A DNA stretch of 9,690 bases from Caryophanales bacterium (GTDB lineage Bacteria; Bacillota; Bacilli; Exiguobacteriales; Exiguobacteriaceae). The stretch covers positions 1 to 9,690 of the forward strand of contig CABIYO010000065.1 of the NCBI GenBank assembly GCA_902362975.1, in the 5' to 3' direction. Every line of letters starts with the position of its first letter. The first letter of the stretch is position 1. Of the stretch, positions 1 to 8,184 are shown piece after piece. The notes below the pieces were generated by a model, which was not told where the DNA came from, did no database searches, and was given only the letters and a program-made list of their open reading frames with translations. A program made the translations under genes and the position numbers.

Positions 1-33
1 GCCCCCGTGAGCGACTTGTTCGCTCACGGGGGC
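1..33 (+). terminator. strong GC-rich hairpin, probable terminator of an upstream gene
   Basis: A perfect 14-bp inverted repeat (1-14 against 20-33) encloses the five-base loop CTTGT. It is followed on the plus strand by CTCTTGTCATTTTTAT, a broken but T-rich tail. It most likely ends a plus-strand gene lying left of the window. The stem is much richer in G+C than the lac genes, which fits host DNA outside the AT-rich cassette. What lies before base 1 is not visible, so use from the minus strand cannot be judged. Confidence 0.75.
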
Positions 34-81
34 CTCTTGTCATTTTTATAGGTTTGTGCATTTCGGACTAAACATAAAAGA

Positions 82-125
82 AGGGGTCCGGCCACCGAAA
101 ATCGGTGACCGGACCCCTCTTTTTA
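82..125. terminator. bidirectional intrinsic terminator downstream of lacD
   Basis: Arms 82-91 and 109-118 pair perfectly (AGGGGTCCGG with CCGGACCCCT). After a single C/A mismatch (92/108), a six-pair inner stem (93-98 with 102-107) closes an AAA loop. On the plus strand the stem is followed by CTTTTTAT. On the minus strand it is followed by TCTTTTATG. It can therefore terminate transcription from both sides. It lies about 65 bases beyond the lacD stop codon and is the only good terminator seen for the lacRABCD transcript. Confidence 0.88.
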
Positions 126-182
126 TCAAAAATCTTTAAACCAGCTAGTTATGTCCCAACCTCTTACTCAATGAGTTTTTAA

Positions 183-1172
183 TTAAATATTTTCTACTTT
201 ATCAAACCATGGACTTGCTGTTTCTTTTAAAACGGCATTAAGTTCTTCGATGTTTTGTCTGCCTTCTGATCTTAGCCATTCTCGGGCATCTTGTTCACCT
301 TTTTCACCGAAAACATTAACACCATTCTTCCAGGTTGCTCGTCCGCATAATACACCATTAAAGGTAGATCCCGCCTCTTTTGCAAATGTTAATGTATCTT
401 GGAATAACTGCGCTGAAACACCCGCACTTAAAAAGATGAATGGTAACGTCGTAGCATCACTTTGTTCTTTAAATAATTGAAGCGCTTCTTCCCTAGAATG
501 GATAACTTCATCTCCATATCCTTCTACGAATTTCATATTAACAGGAACCTCGACTTTCAGGACGTCCACTTTGTATTGTGGTTTTGAGAATTCCTTCATT
601 GCATCAATCACTTTATGAGGTTTCACCTTGGCATATTCTTTTCCTTTTACATCATCGTTATTGACATCATAAGTCACAATTTCTAAAAAGAAGGGGATTT
701 CTTCAGCCTCACATTCTGAACCAATTCGCTCCATATATACATGTTTATACTCATTAATTTTTTCTTCTTCATCTACATCATAGTAGAGTAAAAATTTAAT
801 AGCATCGGCACCAAGGTCTTTTAGCCGTTTAACAGACCATTCCTCCAATAAATCAGGCAGGCGTCCTGGCTCTGATGCATCATAGCCTGTTTTTTCATAA
901 GCCATGATGAGTCCGGCATCTTGATGTCTTACTTTCGAAGCGGGTAAGCCATATTCAGGATCAAGTAAGATCGCTGAAGCAAAAGGTGTCAGTTCCTCCG
1001 ATACCAATTTTTTATACGTAATGATTTCTTCATCTCCAATCTCCTGATCACTTGCATTAGCAATCATTTTCTTAAGAGATCCACGTTGGTCAATCGCAAG
1101 TGCCCCGATTACTCCGTTTTCATTTGATAATCGTTTCAATGCTTCTAATTTATTCTTTTTTAATGATAGCAT
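183..1172 (-). CDS. lacD: tagatose-1,6-bisphosphate aldolase (class I), LacD
   Basis: Cytoplasmic class I (Schiff-base) aldolase that cleaves tagatose-1,6-bisphosphate to DHAP and glyceraldehyde-3-phosphate, the last step of the tagatose-6-phosphate pathway. The 329 residues match the family length (about 325-330) over their whole span. Visible landmarks are the N-terminal AIDQRGSLK (26-34), LLDPEYGLP (69-77), [11 protein letters not shown] with K126, FFLEI with E164, and [10 protein letters not shown] (203-212), whose K206 corresponds to the Schiff-base lysine of streptococcal Lac[15 protein letters not shown] and VLCGRATW follow near the C terminus. The ATG at 1172 has the ribosome binding site AAAGGGAGA at 1189-1181, eight bases away. 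That site directly touches the lacC stop codon, so the two genes are tightly coupled. It is the last gene of the lacRABCD operon. It could use other ketohexose bisphosphates, since LacD enzymes have poor stereospecificity. Confidence 0.96.
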   Translation of the reverse strand: MLSLKKNKLEALKRLSNENGVIGALAIDQRGSLKKMIANASDQEIGDEEIITYKKLVSEELTPFASAILLDPEYGLPASKVRHQDAGLIMAYEKTGYDASEPGRLPDLLEEWSVKRLKDLGADAIKFLLYYDVDEEEKINEYKHVYMERIGSECEAEEIPFFLEIVTYDVNNDDVKGKEYAKVKPHKVIDAMKEFSKPQYKVDVLKVEVPVNMKFVEGYGDEVIHSREEALQLFKEQSDATTLPFIFLSAGVSAQLFQDTLTFAKEAGSTFNGVLCGRATWKNGVNVFGEKGEQDAREWLRSEGRQNIEELNAVLKETASPWFDKVENI

Positions 1173-1189
1173 AGTAGTAGTCTCCCTTT

Positions 1190-2125
1190 TTAGTAGATTT
1201 CGTTTATCTCAACTAAATTAAAATAGTGCATAAAGTGGTTCAGATTAACGCTTCCGGTCCCAGCTTCTATTGTGTTCAGCATCCCTGCCGTCATCGAGGT
1301 TTTGATGGCGGTTTCAATGGATTCCCCTCTATTTAAAGAAACAGCTAACCCCGCAACTGTCGCATCACCTGATCCTACTGGATTGACCACATTAATTTTT
1401 GGTATACTTGCGTTATAGAATCGATCCTTATATTTAACCAAAGCACCTTTACTTCCCATTGAAACCATCACGCATTCAATATCGTTAAATAATTCATGCG
1501 ATAATACTTCTTTTAAGAGATTTCGATCATTATTGACCTCTTTCCCAATAAGCTGAGACAATTCAGTATGGTTTGGTTTAATGGCAAAGGGCTTTTCCTT
1601 ATGAAGAAGTACTTGTTTTAAGGATTCTCCCGAGGAGTCAAGTATCACAGGAACGTCTTTTTTATGACTGATGACTAGCATTTGATGGTAGAAATCATCG
1701 GGTAACCCTTTTGGCAGACTTCCTGAAATCGTAACAAATGAGGTCTTTGATAATAGACCTTCAAATTTATCTAAAAATGCTTTGCCTTCTTTTAGGGATA
1801 GGGTTGGACCCGATTCGAGGATCTCTGTTTGCATTCCTTCGTGAAGAATGGCAATACAATTTCGTGATTCTTTTTCAGTCTTTAAAAAGTCATTTTTAAT
1901 ACCAGCTTTTTTTAATTCTTGGTTGATAAAATCACCAAGGGTGCCGCCAATAACACCAGTAGCCAGAACATCTTCTTCTAATTGTGAAATAACCCGTGCA
2001 ACATTTAATCCTTTTCCGCCTGCGGTTTTACTCACATGTTCTATTCTATTAATCTCATTTAATTTAAATTGTTTAAGAGGGTAAGAAATATCAACTGAGG
2101 GATTCATTGTGACTGATAAAATCAT
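1190..2125 (-). CDS. lacC: tagatose-6-phosphate kinase, LacC (PfkB family)
   Basis: Cytoplasmic sugar kinase that phosphorylates tagatose-6-phosphate with ATP to tagatose-1,6-bisphosphate. The protein has 311 residues, the usual LacC length, and starts [12 protein letters not shown]. The PfkB/ribokinase features are present: the substrate-binding GGKGLNVAR (37-45), TISGSLPKG (132-140), KPNHTEL (183-189), and the C-terminal anion-hole motif [12 protein letters not shown] (248-259) with the catalytic base D254. The reading frame stays open 48 codons upstream to 2269, but that extension matches no PfkB N terminus. The ATG at 2125 has GAAAGAGG about eight bases upstream, so I chose it. It sits between lacB (181-base gap, unusually long for this operon) and lacD (17-base gap). 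1-phosphofructokinase activity (FruK-like) is the alternative in this family, but lacA, lacB and lacD context argues for tagatose-6-phosphate. Confidence 0.94.
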   Translation of the reverse strand: MILSVTMNPSVDISYPLKQFKLNEINRIEHVSKTAGGKGLNVARVISQLEEDVLATGVIGGTLGDFINQELKKAGIKNDFLKTEKESRNCIAILHEGMQTEILESGPTLSLKEGKAFLDKFEGLLSKTSFVTISGSLPKGLPDDFYHQMLVISHKKDVPVILDSSGESLKQVLLHKEKPFAIKPNHTELSQLIGKEVNNDRNLLKEVLSHELFNDIECVMVSMGSKGALVKYKDRFYNASIPKINVVNPVGSGDATVAGLAVSLNRGESIETAIKTSMTAGMLNTIEAGTGSVNLNHFMHYFNLVEINEIY

Positions 2126-2306
2126 TTCACTGCCTCTTTCTCGTGTTTTTTCTTTTTTAGCTCTGTTTATGATGAATGTTGATAAATTGCCTTTGGTCCA
2201 TGTGATCAGCATTTTTCTGCCTAAAAAATGGCTGAGCGTATGCCCCGAAGGCAATTGCAGCATCAACAAGGATGTTTAACAAAGCCTTTCATTTCATTGC
2301 TTATCA
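2126..2306 (-). other. lacB-lacC intergenic segment holding a start-less open frame, possibly a gene remnant
   Basis: The other gene gaps in this operon are short (11-53 bases), but this one is 181. On the minus strand, positions 2288-2157 read without a stop for 43 codons, with a protein-like composition (for example LVDAAIAFGAYAQPFF), and end at TAA 2159-2157. A TGA lies immediately upstream, there is no ATG at its beginning, and no ribosome binding site fits. I do not recognise the family. It may be the tail of a lost gene between lacB and lacC, or chance. No clear promoter or terminator was found in the segment. Confidence 0.35.
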
Positions 2307-2825
2307 TCAATCGTGATATTCGCCCCTGTCCCATTTTTCTAGGAACTCGTCAAAAAAGTGAATGTCTCCTGTTTGATGATCATTTTCTGGTTCAAGGGAC
2401 ATAATTTTTTCCACTAATTGGTTGTTTTCCTCTGTTTCATCATATTTTGCTTCGATAAAGTGATCGACAATCTCTAGGATTAAATGTTCTCCAGTAATTT
2501 TGCCTCCAACGCCAATGACATTTGCATTTAGTTTTTCTTTAGCATATTTGGCCGTGGCAACGTCTCTTACCAATGCTGCTCTTGCTCCTATTACTTTAGC
2601 GGCTGAATTTGTAATTCCTACACCTGTACCGCAAATCACTACACCTAAATCAGCTTCTCCGGTCGTAACCGCTTCTGCCACCTTTTTCCCATAGATAGGA
2701 TAATGTGTTCTTGTAAAATCATACGTCCCCATATCAAGAACCGTATGTCCTTTAGATTTTAAATGGTCAGAAACTGCCATTTTTACATCTGTTACAATAT
2801 GGTCACAACCTAATGAAATAATCAT
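2307..2825 (-). CDS. lacB: galactose-6-phosphate isomerase subunit LacB
   Basis: The catalytic-cysteine-bearing subunit of the heteromeric LacAB isomerase, which converts galactose-6-phosphate to tagatose-6-phosphate in the cytoplasm. It belongs to the RpiB/LacAB family. The 172 residues match the normal LacB length (about 171). Visible are GCDHI with D8 and H9 near the N terminus, the active-site loop [10 protein letters not shown] with C65 and T67, the phosphate-binding region around ARAALVRD (81-88), and the LacB-specific tail [17 protein letters not shown]. The ATG at 2825 is preceded by AAGGGAGAG at 2840-2832 with a six-base gap. It follows lacA by 53 bases and works only with LacA. RpiB ribose-5-phosphate isomerases are shorter (about 150 residues) and lack this tail, so that alternative is unlikely. 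Confidence 0.96.
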   Translation of the reverse strand: MIISLGCDHIVTDVKMAVSDHLKSKGHTVLDMGTYDFTRTHYPIYGKKVAEAVTTGEADLGVVICGTGVGITNSAAKVIGARAALVRDVATAKYAKEKLNANVIGVGGKITGEHLILEIVDHFIEAKYDETEENNQLVEKIMSLEPENDHQTGDIHFFDEFLEKWDRGEYHD

Positions 2826-2862
2826 CTTATACTCTCCCTTATTCTTTTAATGTAATCTCTCT

Positions 2863-2880
2863 AAATCGTTTATACGATTT
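2863..2880. repeat. short inverted repeat at the lacA stop codon
   Basis: AAATCGT (2863-2869) and ACGATTT (2874-2880) form a perfect seven-base-pair hairpin around a four-base loop TTAT, including part of the lacA stop codon. It is AU-rich and lacks a run of U, so it is too weak for a terminator. It might affect mRNA stability or processing between lacA and lacB. That role is inference. Confidence 0.4.
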
Positions 2881-3307
2881 ACAGCATTTTGTTTAACATA
2901 TCTACTCGGATTTGATGGCGCCCCCCTGAGTACTTTGAGTTAATAAAGGCCATCACAATACTTTCAGCCAAGCCTTTACCTACAACTTCGGCCCCCATCG
3001 TAATAATAGAAGTGTTATTATGGTCCCTTGTCATTCTTGCTGTTCGTTCATCAGAGACTTCCGCACAAATGATGCCTTTTATTTTGGTTGCTGCCATAAA
3101 AGAACCCGCTCCATAGGAATCGAACAGAATAGCAAGTGAATCGTTGCCTTCTTTTACTTCATTTGCGACTAAAACAGTTGAATCTACAAAGTCAACGGCT
3201 CCATTTGGTGTTTTATCTATTACATCGATGTTTTTTTCTTCTAAGAAAGTTTTTATATGATTTTTCAACTCTAACCCAGCTTTATCTGATCCTAATAATA
3301 TGTTCAT
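2879..3307 (-). CDS. lacA: galactose-6-phosphate isomerase subunit LacA
   Basis: Partner subunit of LacB in galactose-6-phosphate isomerase. From the ATG at 3307 the protein has 142 residues, exactly the usual LacA length, starting [11 protein letters not shown]. The family landmarks are [11 protein letters not shown] (35-45), [19 protein letters not shown] (60-78), [17 protein letters not shown] (82-98) and the C-terminal [15 protein letters not shown]. As expected for LacA, the loop that holds the catalytic cysteine in LacB has none here (FDSYGAG). A second in-frame ATG lies two codons upstream (3313). It is only three bases from GAGG of the ribosome binding site, whereas 3307 has a normal distance, so I prefer 3307. 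Only 17 bases separate it from the lacR stop, so it is cotranscribed with lacR. Confidence 0.95.
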   Translation of the reverse strand: MNILLGSDKAGLELKNHIKTFLEEKNIDVIDKTPNGAVDFVDSTVLVANEVKEGNDSLAILFDSYGAGSFMAATKIKGIICAEVSDERTARMTRDHNNTSIITMGAEVVGKGLAESIVMAFINSKYSGGRHQIRVDMLNKML

Positions 3308-3313
3308 GTCCAT

Positions 3314-3320
3314 TCACCTC
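3314..3320 (-). promoter_or_regulatory. lacA ribosome binding site that selects the start
   Basis: GAGGTGA on the minus strand (3320-3314). It abuts the ATG at 3313 and lies seven to nine bases before the ATG at 3307, so normal spacing favours 3307. Confidence 0.6.
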
Positions 3321-3324
3321 ATAT

Positions 3325-4077
3325 TTAATAAATTACTTTTACAAACTCTTCTAGCTTAAGCTTCTTTTCTTCGGGAATTTGATCATCGGTTATTAAAGCA
3401 GTTACCCCATCCAAATGATAGAAGCTAAAAAAGTCCTGTCCCCAGATTTTGCTATGATCAGCAACAATGTATTTTTCGTGGGCATTATCTAAAACAATGC
3501 TCTGTGTAATTCCTTCCTCTTCATTAGATGTGTAAACTTCATTCCCATAGACGCCATTTGAGCCTATAAAGGCTTTTTTTACATTAATCTTTTTTAATGT
3601 ATTATTCGCGAAGCTTCCGACAAAGGCTCCAGTTCGAGCTCGATAGCTTCCACCAATTAAAATAAGATCATAACCTTCGTTTTTATTAAAACGGTTGAAA
3701 ACATGAATGGAATTGGTCACGATTCTTGCAGGAAATACCGTCAAGAAGTCATACACATACTCAATCGTTGTACCTGGACCGAGAAAAATTGTGTCATTTT
3801 CTTCGACTAAGGAGGCAATCGTTCTAGCAATTTGTTGTTTTTCTTCTATATTGATGCCTTGCTTCTCAATATGAGTCAGCTCTTTATCCGAAAATCCATT
3901 GACAGCCTTTGCTCCGCCATGAATTCTCTCAACTTGACCTTGATCCTCGAGCAGCTGTAAATCTCGTCGAACAGTCATTTCTGTTACATTTAATAATTCA
4001 GTGATTTCTGAAACGCGTACCATTCCATGAGTATTAATTAAATTTAGTATGGCTTCTAGGCGTTGCTCTTTAAGCAC
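3325..4077 (-). CDS. lacR: lactose PTS operon repressor LacR (DeoR family), GTG start
   Basis: DNA-binding repressor of the DeoR/LacR family. In lactococci and staphylococci LacR is released by a tagatose-pathway intermediate, tagatose-6-phosphate being the best documented in Lactococcus. From GTG 4077 the protein has 250 residues, the family norm. The winged helix-turn-helix spans about residues 5-57 and carries the DeoR signature around VTEMTVRRDLQLLEDQGQV (31-49) and RIHGGA (51-56). The C-terminal sugar-phosphate sensing domain (about 75-235) includes FLGPGTTIEYVYDFL, RIVTNSI, LIGGSYRARTGAFVG and ADHSKIW. An ATG at 4143 is in frame, but the GTG has AAGGGAG at 4091-4085 with a seven-base spacer. 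The upstream ATG also lies before the predicted -10 box, so it would not be transcribed. It is the first gene of the minus-strand operon, divergent from lacFEG, and its own leader carries operator-like repeats, suggesting autoregulation. Confidence 0.93.
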   Translation of the reverse strand: MLKEQRLEAILNLINTHGMVRVSEITELLNVTEMTVRRDLQLLEDQGQVERIHGGAKAVNGFSDKELTHIEKQGINIEEKQQIARTIASLVEENDTIFLGPGTTIEYVYDFLTVFPARIVTNSIHVFNRFNKNEGYDLILIGGSYRARTGAFVGSFANNTLKKINVKKAFIGSNGVYGNEVYTSNEEEGITQSIVLDNAHEKYIVADHSKIWGQDFFSFYHLDGVTALITDDQIPEEKKLKLEEFVKVIY

Positions 4078-4084
4078 ACTGTCA

Positions 4085-4091
4085 CTCCCTT
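4085..4091 (-). promoter_or_regulatory. lacR ribosome binding site selecting the GTG start
   Basis: AAGGGAG on the minus strand (4091-4085), seven bases before GTG 4077-4075. It favours a 250-residue LacR over the 272-residue reading from the ATG at 4143. Confidence 0.8.
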
Positions 4092-4098
4092 CTCGATT

Positions 4099-4128
4099 TG
4101 TTCTAAAATGTTTGATTTTGTTCCTTTT
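4099..4128 (-). promoter_or_regulatory. three tandem 10-bp operator-like repeats in the lacR leader
   Basis: Read on the minus strand the block is AAAAGGAACA, AAATCAAACA, TTTTAGAACA: three back-to-back decamers, each ending in RAACA. On the plus strand TGTTY begins at 4099, 4109 and 4119, exactly 10 bp apart. The middle copy (TGTTTGATTT) fits the TGTTTNWTTT box described for DeoR-family sugar repressors such as lactococcal LacR, as I recall it. The block begins a few bases downstream of the lacR -10 box, so bound LacR would block its own transcription. Binding by this LacR is inference. Confidence 0.65.
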
Positions 4129-4133
4129 CCTAG

Positions 4134-4162
4134 AATTTATCACCTGAAACGATAAATGTCAA
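4134..4162 (-). promoter_or_regulatory. promoter of the lacR-lacABCD operon
   Basis: On the minus strand, TTGACA (4162-4157) is a perfect -35 box. A 17-base spacer (4156-4140) follows, then TAAATT (4139-4134) as the -10 box. TG one base before the -10 gives an extended -10 element. This is a strong SigA-type promoter. It places the transcript start near 4125-4128, downstream of the ATG at 4143 and upstream of the GTG start of lacR. No other promoter was found before lacA, lacB, lacC or lacD, so it probably drives the whole arm. Confidence 0.8.
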
Positions 4163-4210
4163 ACAAAAGAATAGGGTGATACAATGTGCGAATAATGTAT
4201 TAACAGTCAA

Positions 4211-4224
4211 TGAAAGCGCTTGAC
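4211..4224 (+). promoter_or_regulatory. probable CcpA binding site (cre) overlapping the lacF -35 box
   Basis: TGAAAGCGCTT (4211-4221) matches the left part of the cre consensus TGWAANCGNTNWCA exactly, and the GCGC centre is typical. The right end (GAC, 4222-4224) departs from it. Read on the other strand, AAGCGCTTTCA matches the right half of the consensus perfectly. The site shares bases with the TTGACA -35 box at 4220-4225, so CcpA with HPr-Ser-P would exclude RNA polymerase and give glucose repression of lacFEG. The protein-binding claim rests on the motif only. Confidence 0.68.
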
Positions 4225-4249
4225 AAAAAAATAATCCCTGATTTATAGT
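4220..4249 (+). promoter_or_regulatory. promoter of the lacFEG operon
   Basis: TTGACA at 4220-4225 is a consensus -35 box. TATAGT at 4244-4249 is a -10 box one base off consensus, with an 18-base spacer; TTATAG at 4243-4248 with 17 bases is the alternative. The start of transcription would be around 4255-4258, leaving a leader of about 80 A-rich bases before lacF that contains the operator-like repeats. Confidence 0.82.
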
Positions 4250-4252
4250 TTA

Positions 4253-4303
4253 AATGTAAACAAAAATAAACAAAAAAGAACATAATAGAACAAAAACAAA
4301 ACA
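4253..4303 (+). promoter_or_regulatory. five tandem ~10-bp operator-like repeats at the lacF transcription start
   Basis: The block divides into AATGTAAACA (4253), AAAATAAACA (4263), AAAAAGAACA (4273), TAATAGAACA (4283) and AAAACAAAACA (4293-4303, eleven bases). Every unit ends in AACA, with the C at 4261, 4271, 4281, 4291 and 4302. The period matches one helical turn, so all copies face the same side of the DNA. The second copy read on the other strand is TGTTTATTTT, fitting the TGTTTNWTTT DeoR-family box. It is the same unit as in the lacR leader and has the same orientation relative to transcription. It is probably the LacR operator of the transport arm. Repeated A-tracts could also bend the DNA. 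Confidence 0.7.
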
Positions 4304-4334
4304 TTTCTATTATTTTCAGTAAGGAGGATTAGAT

Positions 4335-4646
4335 ATGAATAAAGAAGAAGTGAGCATGGTAGGTTTCGAAATTGTTGCATTCGCCGGTGAAGCACGTTCC
4401 AAATTATTACAAGCTGTTAATGAAGCAAAAAAAGGCAACCTAGATGCTGCAGAAGGACTAGTGAAAGAGGCGAAGGAAAGCTTAACAGAAGCACATAATT
4501 CCCAAACCCAAATACTAGCAGCAGAGGCTGGCGGGGAATCCATTGAGTTAGGCTTTATTATGGTACATGCCCAGGATCATTTAATGACTACCTTACTATT
4601 AAGTGATATTGTTGAACATTTAATTGACATTTATACGAAGGGATGA
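4335..4646 (+). CDS. lacF: lactose-specific PTS component EIIA, LacF
   Basis: Soluble all-helical EIIA of the lactose/chitobiose PTS family. It accepts phosphate from HPr on a histidine and passes it to the IIB domain of LacE. The 103 residues match the normal LacF length (about 103-105). VHAQDHLM (77-84) contains the phosphorylated histidine H78 and the metal-binding D81 that holds the trimer together in lactococcal EIIA. FEIVAFAGEARS (11-22) and AEGLVKEAKESLTEAH (39-54) are other family stretches. The ATG follows a near-perfect ribosome binding site, AAGGAGG at 4321-4327, with a seven-base spacer. It is the first gene of the transport arm, six bases before lacE. A cellobiose/chitobiose EIIA is the nearest alternative; operon context decides for lactose. 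Confidence 0.95.
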   Translation: MNKEEVSMVGFEIVAFAGEARSKLLQAVNEAKKGNLDAAEGLVKEAKESLTEAHNSQTQILAAEAGGESIELGFIMVHAQDHLMTTLLLSDIVEHLIDIYTKG

Positions 4647-4652
4647 TTATTT

Positions 4653-6329
4653 ATGAACTCCATGATGAATTCCTTAATTACACAAATAGAAAAAATGAAA
4701 CCTTTTTTCGAAAAGGTTTCTCGGAATATCTATTTAAGAGCGGTTAGAGATGGCTTCATTTCTGGAATGCCGATTGTCTTATTCTCAAGTATCTTTTTAC
4801 TGGTAGCATACGTGCCGAATATTTTTGGTTTTTATTGGAGCAAAGAAATTGAAACAATATTAATGAAACCGTATGCATATTCAATGGGAATATTGGGCTT
4901 AGTTGTCGCGGCTACTACAGCAAAACATTTAACTGACTCATTTAATCGGGAATTGCCAAAGAATAATCAGATAAGTAATATATCTACGATGCTAGCGGCT
5001 ATTGTTGGATTTTTGCTGTTAGCTGCTAATCCAATTGACGGTGGTTTTGCAAGTGGATATATGGGATCAACCGGATTACTTACAGCATTTATTACTGCTT
5101 TTACTGTAGCTAATATTTATAAAGTATGTATCAAAAATAACGTGACAATCAAATTACCTGAAGAAGTTCCGCCAAATATTGCCCAAACGTTCAAGGATTT
5201 AATTCCATTTGCAGTTTCAACGATCTTCTTCTGGCTTTTTGACCTGGCATTTAGAAGCTTTTTCGAAATAAACTTTGCGCAGGCAGTTATAGAACTCTTC
5301 AAACCTCTCTTTTCAGCGGCTGATGGCTATTTAGGTCTCGCGATTATTTTTGGTGCGATGGCATTATTCTGGTTTATCGGCATACATGGCCCTTCAATTG
5401 TAGAACCAGCTGTTGCGGCAATTTATTACGTTAATATTGAAGCAAACCTACAAATGTATCAAAACGGGGAACAAGCAGTAAATATTTTAACACCTGGTGT
5501 TCAACAATTCGTTGCTACTTTAGGCGGAACTGGCGCAACTTTAGTTATTACTTTAATGTTCGCTTTCTTAGCAAAGTCAAAACAACTAAGAGCTGTTGGT
5601 AAAGCTTCTTCCATCCCGGTTCTTTTTGGTGTCAATGAACCAATATTATTTGGTGCACCGCTCGTTCTAAATCCCGTTTTCTTTGTACCATTTATACTTG
5701 CACCGATTGTAAACGTTTGGCTTTTTAAATTCTTTGTTGATGTTTTAGGTATGAATTCATTCATGTATGTCTTGCCTTGGACAACTCCTGGTCCACTTGG
5801 AATCATCATGGGTACTGGATTTGCCGGTTTTGCCTTTCTCTTGGCCATTCTATTATTAGTTGTAGACTTTCTTATTTATTATCCATTCTTCAAAGTTTAC
5901 GACAAGCAAAAGGTGCAACAAGAACTTGAAGAAAAGAATCATCCTGTCAAAGAAGTAATTGCTCCGAAAAGCGAAACAGTTGTACTTGAAGTTAAACAAG
6001 ACATAATAACAGATGAGAAACATGTTTTAGTCCTTTGTGCAGGCGGTGGTACAAGCGGATTATTAGCTAATGCCTTAACAAAGGGTGCAAAAGAAGGTAA
6101 TGTTTCTATTTCAGCTGCGGCAGGAGCCTATGGATCACATAATGATATTTTGAAAGATTATGATTTAGTTATTTTAGCTCCACAGGTTGCATCAAACTAT
6201 GAAGTGCTAAAAAAGGATACAGATCGTTTAGGGATCAAATTGGTATCTACAAGTGGTAAAGAATATATAGATTTGACTAGGAGTCCTGAAAAGGCATTAG
6301 CTTTCGTATTAAGCCAATTATCATCATAA
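4653..6329 (+). CDS. lacE: lactose-specific PTS component EIICB, LacE
   Basis: Membrane permease that imports lactose and phosphorylates it to lactose-6-phosphate. The 558 residues are slightly fewer than many LacE proteins (about 565-590). Residues 1-415 form the EIIC domain, with hydrophobic segments at roughly 36-58, 74-92, 112-128, 138-158, 182-204, 226-246, 286-306, 340-362 and 380-412. [10 protein letters not shown] (243-252) with H245 and GVNEP (326-330) with E329 are the conserved sugar-site motifs of the lactose/diacetylchitobiose EIIC family. A charged linker (about 415-455) leads to the EIIB domain, where [16 protein letters not shown] (457-472) carries the phosphorylated cysteine C462. 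The ATG follows GAAGGGA, which overlaps the end of lacF, so translation is coupled. The C terminus ends normally and lacG follows after 15 bases. Confidence 0.95.
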   Translation: MNSMMNSLITQIEKMKPFFEKVSRNIYLRAVRDGFISGMPIVLFSSIFLLVAYVPNIFGFYWSKEIETILMKPYAYSMGILGLVVAATTAKHLTDSFNRELPKNNQISNISTMLAAIVGFLLLAANPIDGGFASGYMGSTGLLTAFITAFTVANIYKVCIKNNVTIKLPEEVPPNIAQTFKDLIPFAVSTIFFWLFDLAFRSFFEINFAQAVIELFKPLFSAADGYLGLAIIFGAMALFWFIGIHGPSIVEPAVAAIYYVNIEANLQMYQNGEQAVNILTPGVQQFVATLGGTGATLVITLMFAFLAKSKQLRAVGKASSIPVLFGVNEPILFGAPLVLNPVFFVPFILAPIVNVWLFKFFVDVLGMNSFMYVLPWTTPGPLGIIMGTGFAGFAFLLAILLLVVDFLIYYPFFKVYDKQKVQQELEEKNHPVKEVIAPKSETVVLEVKQDIITDEKHVLVLCAGGGTSGLLANALTKGAKEGNVSISAAAGAYGSHNDILKDYDLVILAPQVASNYEVLKKDTDRLGIKLVSTSGKEYIDLTRSPEKALAFVLSQLSS

Positions 6330-7823
<1,494 letters not shown>

Positions 7824-7905
7824 TTTCATTAGAAAATTTTTATAAACAGAAAACAAAAGTGAACTGCTCCCCGTCAAGTAGACAGGGCAAATAATGAAAA
7901 CCAAA

Positions 7906-8184
7906 CTAGGCGGCTTGAGACCTGTATTCGACAGGGCTCAAGCCGTTTAGCCGTTTCTGGAAACGGTCATGGTTGTAGAACGATATGTAGGTCTCGATGG
8001 CCGATGTGAGTTCGCTATAGACCTGAAACTCACGCAGGTAGTACATCTCGACTTTCAGGGTACCCCAAAAGCTCTCGATCGGGGCGTTGTCGATGCAACG
8101 TCCGACCCGGGACATGCTGTGGGTCAGCCCCGCGTCTTCTACCATGCGTTTGAACCCTTTCGATGTGTATTGATATCCTCGGTG
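7906..8184 (-). pseudogene. 5'-truncated IS3-family transposase (OrfB, DDE integrase core)
   Basis: The minus-strand frame ending at TAG 7908-7906 encodes the C-terminal part of an IS3 OrfB (rve integrase core). HRGYQYTSKGFKRM leads into SMSRVGRCIDNAPIESFWG, then FYNHDRFQKRLNGLSPVEYR near the end. The glutamate of NAPIESFWG is the third residue of the DDE triad. Counting back 35 intervening residues gives the place of the second aspartate (normally HSDRG or HSDQG). Here that position reads histidine (codon CAC, 8184-8182), which is either a mutation or the breakpoint itself. Upstream the frame runs on into AT-rich sequence that no longer resembles a transposase and reaches a stop. A shorter ORF from an internal ATG at 8145 is not a real start. 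Clearly dead. Confidence 0.88.
7911..7945. repeat. strong hairpin inside the 3' end of the IS3 transposase
   Basis: CGGCTTGAG (7911-7919) pairs with CTCAAGCCG (7937-7945). After one A/G mismatch, CCTGT (7921-7925) pairs with ACAGG (7931-7935) around the loop ATTCG. It codes for the last residues of the transposase and stops just before its TAG. Neither side has a good U run, so it is at best a weak terminator, though it may slow read-through from lacG. Confidence 0.5.

Larger units (their letters stand above)
7860..8184 (-). mobile_element. right-end fragment of an IS3-family (IS150-like) insertion sequence
   Basis: TGAACTGCTCCCC followed by GTCAAGTAGACAGGG (7860-7887) looks like the terminal inverted repeat of IS150-group elements. 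The 3' third of the transposase follows immediately inside it, read on the minus strand. The other end, the orfA frame and the first two thirds of orfB are absent. Homology fades at about 8184, so this is a truncated relic of about 325 bases, unable to move by itself. Its composition is GC-richer than lacG, like the ldh side. The tip sits 36 bases beyond the lacG stop and may have removed the native lacFEG terminator. No target duplication can be seen because the partner end is missing. Confidence 0.82.

Noticed and set aside
2126..2269. 48-codon N-terminal extension of LacC
   Set aside because: It lacks similarity to PfkB N termini, and the internal ATG at 2125 has a ribosome binding site and gives the normal LacC length.
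4253..4303. Repeat block considered as a CRISPR or minisatellite
   Set aside because: The units are about 10 bp, without spacers, and sit at a promoter; an operator array explains them better.
5501..5848. 115-residue minus-strand ORF inside lacE
   Set aside because: It is fully contained in the well-supported lacE gene, has no ribosome binding site and shows no domain; it is an antisense shadow.
7824..7859. Possible lacG terminator
   Set aside because: Only the self-complementary AAAATTTT is present, with no GC stem, so it would not be a functional intrinsic terminator.
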